Shown: piece after piece, positions 50,801-53,649 of the stretch
Position numbering within the stretch: the stretch's first letter is position 1
Layout of the letters: each line of letters opens with the position of its first letter
Assembly: GCA_018814885.1 (NCBI GenBank)
Contig: JAHIYU010000040.1
Coordinates: forward strand, 1-53,649
Direction of reading: 5' to 3'
From: a bacterium
GTDB taxonomy: Bacteria; Krumholzibacteriota; Krumholzibacteriia; LZORAL124-64-63
DNA length: 53,649 nucleotides
Program-made: the position numbers and the translations under genes
The notes under the pieces: model-generated
Seen by the model: the letters and a program-made list of their open reading frames with translations, nothing else
What the model was told of the DNA's origin: nothing
Database searches by the model: none

Positions 50801-51138
50801 AGGCGGATGTCGACGCTGCGTTGCGCGGACTCGAACTCAGGTTGCTCGATCTGCTGATCGAGCTCGAAGGCGACGACACCGTCGCCGACCGCAGCGAGCC
50901 GACACCGCCGTCGCTCTCGCAGCGCATCGACCGCATCGTCTGGGGCAGCTGGGAGTCGACCGCCGCCCCGACCGGCACCCACCGCGAAAGCTATGACGTG
51001 GTGGCGCGGCGTTTCCCGCGCGTGCAAGCCGGGCTGCAGGGCATCGACGCCGAACTGGAAGAGATCGAATCGCTTCTGGAGGCCATGGGTGCGCCGTGGA
51101 CGCCGGGACGGACCCCGGTGTGGAGGGCTGACAAGTAG
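47878..51138 (+). CDS. secreted VPS10/sortilin-like Asp-box propeller protein
   Basis: A 1086-residue exported protein with signal peptide MKRILAMFLLLVLGVSTVPA. It contains many Asp-box turns (SxDGGxxW type: KSTDGGATWRK, RSDDAGENWRK, VTEDGGAAWRR, FTVDGGAHWLQ) as in VPS10/sortilin and BNR propellers, about 750 residues in two propeller-like halves, then a helical, charged C-terminal part (about 810-1085). Such bacterial proteins are abundant in FCB phyla and are often annotated glycosyl hydrolases without proof. GAGGTGAACGCG before the ATG at 47878 sets the start; open frame further upstream is not family-like. A strong terminator follows. Confidence 0.9.
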   Translation: MKRILAMFLLLVLGVSTVPAKEEKEDDHGFNSGAFSALEFRLLGPSFMSGRVGDFAVNPDNPAEYYVAVCSGGVWKTVNAGTTYEPIFDGEGSYSIGCVTLDPGDPKVVWVGAGENNSQRSVSYGDGVYKSVDGGQYWENMGLKESEHIGMIVVDPRDSDVVYVAAQGPLWRAGGDRGLYRTTDGGAAWVKILDIDEDTGVSEVHLDPRDPDTLYAVSYQRRRHVWTLLNGGPGSGVHKSTDGGATWRKIQRGLPEVELGRIGLDIALSRPDVLYAIVEAAEDESGFYRSDDAGENWRKMSDYVSTSPQYYQEIAVDPRDPDLVWSLNTWLAHTEDGGATWERASTSAKHVDDHAIWIDPADPRHILVGCDGGIYESWDRGGLWDFEANLPVTQFYKVHVDYDEPFYRVYGGTQDNNSLGAPHRTINVHGVRNSDWTITQGGDGFETQVDPTDANIVYSQYQYGGLARYDRRNGEGVDIQPQPAWGDPAYRFNWNSPLLISPHDHTRLYYGCQKLLRSDDRGSSWREISGDLSRQIDRNTLEIMGKIWSVDAVSKNRSTSFYGSLVSLDESPLREGLIYVGTDDGLIQVTEDGGAAWRRIDKFKGVPDRSYVGDVKASRFDAGTVFACFDNHKQGDFKPYLLRSDDYGESWKSIAGDLPERGTVHVVQQDHVNQDLLFAGTEFGAFFTVDGGAHWLQLKAGLPVIAVRDLDLQRRENDVALATFGRGIYILDDYTPLRHVSPERFEREAAILFPVRDAWLYHEATPMGGDAKGSRGDSYWQADNPACGAVFTYWLKEKTKTLREVRREREKKADEAKETYGYPGWDALRAEDRELEPRIVFTVADAGGRVVRRLEASNASGMQRAVWDLRDPSLGPAGTSLGDESGPLVPPGTYTVCMALVTGDRAQPLGEPRIFACKPLGEASVPAASREEVADFHRRCAELQRAVIGASRAADEIQDRIDHLRVAVFNTTSAEADVDAALRGLELRLLDLLIELEGDDTVADRSEPTPPSLSQRIDRIVWGSWESTAAPTGTHRESYDVVARRFPRVQAGLQGIDAELEEIESLLEAMGAPWTPGRTPVWRADK

Positions 51139-51154
51139 CTCCCCCTGCCAGCTA

Positions 51155-51194
51155 CCCCGCCGCCGTCACGGATGACAGCGGCGGGGCTTTTCTT
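51155..51194 (+). terminator. rho-independent terminator after the sortilin-like gene
   Basis: A 13-bp GC stem with one mismatch (51155-51167 with 51174-51186), six-base loop, then TTTT at 51188-51191 and TCTT. It lies 17 bases after the stop codon. Confidence 0.85.
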
Positions 51195-51229
51195 GCGGCC
51201 GTTCGAGAGTCCTCGGCTTCAGACGCTGG

Positions 51230-51796
51230 TCAGTCGAAGAGGTCCTTGACCTCGCCCCATGTCGAACCGGCGTCATATACCACGCCGTCGGGGTTGATGA
51301 TGGCCACCGGATTGTCATAGGAGCCCGAAGAAGGGATCAGGTAGTACAGCTGACCATCAGCCGTTTAGTATATTGGGGAGAATGGTAAAAGGGGTTCGTC
51401 TGTCGGGCGGATATTGAATTCGATGCGCTCGTTCGCATCCAGTACGAATCTATGAGCAACACAAATCAGAATCAGGTCCCGCGCCGGGATTGGCGGTTGT
51501 GCAGAAAACATGAAATTACCATGGAAGTCGCTTGTGGGCTGAGCGCCGATGAGTGAAAACATCCCGCCGACGCCGATGCCGTTCTCTTCCAGGCGGAAAA
51601 TGATTCCATAGAAATCTTCCGTCGCACTCATGTTCTTCACGGCAACCCAGTATAGAACGATTTCGTTTGGCCCGGTCGTCACCCGGACCGCTGTTTCTGC
51701 CGCTTCGTCGAAGTACACGCCGATGATGTCCTGGTCCTGGGCGACGCTCGATATTGAGGTGAAGAGCAGGATTGATACGATTATGACCCGGCGCAT
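51230..51796 (-). pseudogene. interrupted paralogue of the 46640-47224 protein (in-frame TAA)
   Basis: A 143-residue frame starts MRRVIIVSILLFTSISSVA with a strong GGAGGTGGGCG ribosome site and a promoter upstream, and stops at a TAA (51365-51367). Translation beyond the TAA stays in frame for 44 codons, TADGQLYYLIPSSGSYDNP through to STWGEVKDLFD, ending at TGA 51230-51232. The two parts together align with the whole protein at 46640-47224, the TAA falling opposite the residue after FSPGYY there. So the gene has one premature stop. The 143-residue product may still be made, lacking the conserved tail; recoding or a sequencing error are alternatives. Confidence 0.75.
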
Positions 51797-51870
51797 CGCC
51801 CACCTCCATCGCCCGTGCGGGATTGATGCAGAAATTGAACATTTCAGAACCCGGACGAGGGGGACATCTA

Positions 51871-51899
51871 GTTTATCGAAATGAGATCGCTATGTCAAT
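51871..51899 (-). promoter_or_regulatory. sigma70-type promoter of the interrupted paralogue
   Basis: On the minus strand a perfect TTGACA (51894-51899) is followed after 17 bases by TAAACT (51871-51876), four of six -10 positions. It lies 75 bases before the start codon at 51796. It is the best consensus promoter in the window, in a locally AT-rich stretch. Confidence 0.6.
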
Positions 51900-51951
51900 A
51901 TGCGCCGAGAATCAAATACGCAACTTGCATATTTCAATGCGAATAGGTGGT

Positions 51952-52431
51952 TCACTCCTCTTCGGGACCGGGTATTGCGGCTGGCGCCTTCTCGCCTTTC
52001 GGCACGAACTCCAGCGAGACAGAATTGACGCAGTGCCGTGTGTTCTTCCGCGTGAAACCCTCGCCCAGGAACACGTGTCCCAGGTGCGCCCCGCAGTTCC
52101 GGCAGATGATTTCCGTGCGGCGGCCGTCGCGGTCGGTCTCGCGCCTGACCGCGCCGGTGATCTCGTCGTCGAAGCTGGGCCAGCCGCAGCGGGCGTCGAA
52201 CTTGTCGTCGGACCTGTACAGCGGCGCGTTGCAGCGCTTGCAGATGAAGGTGCCCGCCTCCCAGAATTCCTCGTACGCGCCGGAGAACGGGCGCTCGGTG
52301 CCCTTCTGCAGGATGACCCGCGCCTCCTGCTCGCTCAGCTTGTTGTAGGTCACGATCGAATCCTCCTTCGCTGTCCCGGCGCATGCGCCCGCCGCCAGCA
52401 GCCACACCGACAGGATGATCAACGCTCTCAT
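51952..52431 (-). CDS. msrB: exported peptide-methionine (R)-S-oxide reductase
   Basis: A 159-residue MsrB with an N-terminal signal peptide ([19 protein letters not shown]). Family elements: [19 protein letters not shown], zinc-binding CKRC and CRNC pairs, [15 protein letters not shown], and [11 protein letters not shown] with the catalytic Cys. It reduces methionine-R-sulfoxide in proteins; the signal peptide puts it outside the cytoplasm, where it would repair oxidised envelope proteins. AGGTGTGCG precedes the ATG at 52431. It starts eight bases after the DinB gene on the same strand. Confidence 0.96.
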   Translation of the reverse strand: MRALIILSVWLLAAGACAGTAKEDSIVTYNKLSEQEARVILQKGTERPFSGAYEEFWEAGTFICKRCNAPLYRSDDKFDARCGWPSFDDEITGAVRRETDRDGRRTEIICRNCGAHLGHVFLGEGFTRKNTRHCVNSVSLEFVPKGEKAPAAIPGPEEE

Positions 52432-52439
52432 CGCACACC

Positions 52440-52943
52440 TCACTTGATGACGCCGTCCTTGCCCAGCAGCCGCCGCAGCAAGCCGAGCTGGCCGCAGTGG
52501 TAGCTCTCGTGGAAGGCCAGGCCGGCCAGCAGCGAACCGACAGTCTCGGTCTCGTCGTTGCCCGGGCTGAAGGGGGCCGGTTCGTCCAGGCGATCCTCGG
52601 TGAGAGCCGGCAACCCCGCCACGATCCCCCCTTGCGACGCGTTGAAGGCGCGCACGATGCCGTCGAACGCCGCCGCGTCGTCGCCGCCGGCGACCGGGGC
52701 CGAGCCGCGCCTGTAGCGCTCGCGCCAGGTGGCGTCCCAGACCGTCTCTTGCCCGAGCAGCTCGAGCATGCCCATGCGCGAGGCCGCGAGGTGGCCCGCC
52801 ACCCAGTTGAGGCAGTTGCCCGCCGGTGCGGGCTGGACCAGGCTGTCCTGGTGCGTGACGCCCGCGAGGGTCTTGTTGAAGACCCAGGCCGTGTAGTTGA
52901 ACTGGATGGCCAGGGTCTGGGCCAGATCGCGCGGTGATGGCAT
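52440..52943 (-). CDS. DinB family protein
   Basis: A 167-residue helical protein of the DinB/YfiT superfamily: [12 protein letters not shown] near the N-terminus, [13 protein letters not shown] with the first metal His, and [20 protein letters not shown] with the C-terminal His pair. These proteins bind a divalent metal and many act as thiol-dependent transferases with bacillithiol or mycothiol, though individual roles are mostly unknown. GGAGGAGCACTTC precedes the ATG at 52943. Confidence 0.88.
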   Translation of the reverse strand: MPSPRDLAQTLAIQFNYTAWVFNKTLAGVTHQDSLVQPAPAGNCLNWVAGHLAASRMGMLELLGQETVWDATWRERYRRGSAPVAGGDDAAAFDGIVRAFNASQGGIVAGLPALTEDRLDEPAPFSPGNDETETVGSLLAGLAFHESYHCGQLGLLRRLLGKDGVIK

Positions 52944-53082
52944 GAAGTGCTCCTCCGGGGTCGCTGGGGTTCGTGGCATGGGACCTGGTAACTTCCCAAT
53001 AACGCCGAGAATACGCGTAACCACCACGTTGATTCGACGTAGGGGTATCCGTCTGTTCCCCCACACATGAAAGGCGCGGACC

Positions 53083-53649
53083 TTGAAATCCCGCAACCAC
53101 GTGGTGATCCTGCTGCTGTCCATGTCCCTGATCGCGCTGGAACTGGCGTGGACGCGGATCTTCTCCGCCGAGTTCTTCTATACCTTCGCGTTCCTGGTGC
53201 TGTCGCTGGCGGTGATGGGGTTGGGCTTCGGCGCACTGACTGTCCGGCTGGCGCCGGTCCTGGCGGAGCCGCGCCGCCTGGACTGCTTGCTGATCGCCAC
53301 CGCGATCGCGGCCCTGGCCGCCCCCGTGCTGGTCTTCGAGCTCTCGCCCGACTTCACCCGCGCCTTCGCCGGCGGGGCGCCGTTGCGGGAGCTGGTCGCG
53401 GTGATCCTGCTGGTCAACCTGCCGTTCTTCGCCGGCGGCATGGCGCTGGCTAACATACTGCGCGGCGATCCCGACCGTGTGGCCGGACTCTACGCCGCGG
53501 ATCTGTTCGGCGCGGGGATCGGCGTGCTGGGCATCGTGGCGCTGATGAACGCCGTCGGCACGCCGGCGGCGGTCTTCTGGCTGCCGGTACCGCTGCTGCT
53601 GGCGGCGCTGCTGACCGGCGGCCGCGTCAGCCGGGCCTGCGCCGTGGCG
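53083..53649 (+). CDS. multi-spanning membrane protein, spermidine-synthase-like N-terminal half, 3'-truncated
   Basis: The frame is open from a TTG at 53083 through the window end (189 codons). It encodes about five hydrophobic segments, beginning [20 protein letters not shown] followed by [20 protein letters not shown], then [32 protein letters not shown]. The L-E-x-x-W-x-R-x-x-S and G-x-Y-x-x-D-x-x-G-A-x-x-G patterns match the membrane part of spermidine-synthase-like fusion proteins. The predicted catalytic domain, if any, lies beyond the window. The TTG start has only a weak upstream site. Confidence 0.6.
   Translation, partial: MKSRNHVVILLLSMSLIALELAWTRIFSAEFFYTFAFLVLSLAVMGLGFGALTVRLAPVLAEPRRLDCLLIATAIAALAAPVLVFELSPDFTRAFAGGAPLRELVAVILLVNLPFFAGGMALANILRGDPDRVAGLYAADLFGAGIGVLGIVALMNAVGTPAAVFWLPVPLLLAALLTGGRVSRACAVA

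Overview
The window is about 53.6 kb of uniformly high-GC bacterial DNA carrying some 40 densely packed genes on both strands, with no rRNA, tRNA, phage or CRISPR. The mix of secreted 6-bladed beta-propeller proteins, VPS10/sortilin-type Asp-box proteins, S9 peptidases, DUF4097 and DUF2330 proteins, an ECF sigma/zinc-finger anti-sigma pair and a Gram-negative outer-membrane zinc system suggests a didermic member of the FCB group or a nearby candidate phylum (Eisenbacteria or Krumholzibacteriota-like). That placement is an inference from gene content only.

Layout. 1-7.0 kb: 3' part of an RND efflux pump, a GAF histidine kinase and a MalT/BTAD-type regulator. 7.1-14.5 kb: a tiny conserved protein, a secreted EEP-family hydrolase, then a minus-strand group (SDR oxidoreductase, PNGase F-like lipoprotein, GH130 phosphorylase, GH38 alpha-mannosidase) that reads as an N-glycan dismantling operon, and a YaiI protein. 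14.5-14.9 kb: a small scar with a broken SDR gene. 14.9-18.7 kb: a tightly coupled trio (N-formylglutamate amidohydrolase family, DUF1704/QEGLA metallopeptidase, GshB-like ATP-grasp ligase) with no assigned pathway. 18.8-24.4 kb: sodium/solute symporter plus CBM9-like protein on minus; GT39-like membrane glycosyltransferase and Tat-exported glycosylasparaginase on plus. 24.4-30.2 kb: minus operon of beta-propeller protein, S9 peptidase and a two-subunit molybdenum hydroxylase. 30.4-38.6 kb: DUF4097 repeat protein, anti-sigma and ECF sigma, DUF2330 protein, secreted amidase and a HAL-family ammonia-lyase with a Cys-variant MIO triad. 38.8-42.1 kb: signal peptidase I, a second beta-propeller protein, then a graveyard of broken genes around a small LapA-like gene. 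42.2-45.5 kb: a zinc acquisition operon lacking its ATPase. 45.7-53.6 kb: small exported proteins that share a C-terminal W-x-x-V-K-x-L-[YF] tail (one copy interrupted by an in-frame stop), a large nested inverted repeat, a PepSY-type membrane protein, a sortilin-like protein, MsrB, DinB and the start of a membrane protein.

Likely joint functions: PNGase F-like enzyme, glycosylasparaginase, GH38 and GH130 together could release and break down N-glycans from eukaryotic glycoproteins. The amidohydrolase/QEGLA/ATP-grasp trio and the C-terminal-tail protein family are the best candidates for undescribed biology. All functional statements come from reading translated motifs; no database search was run.
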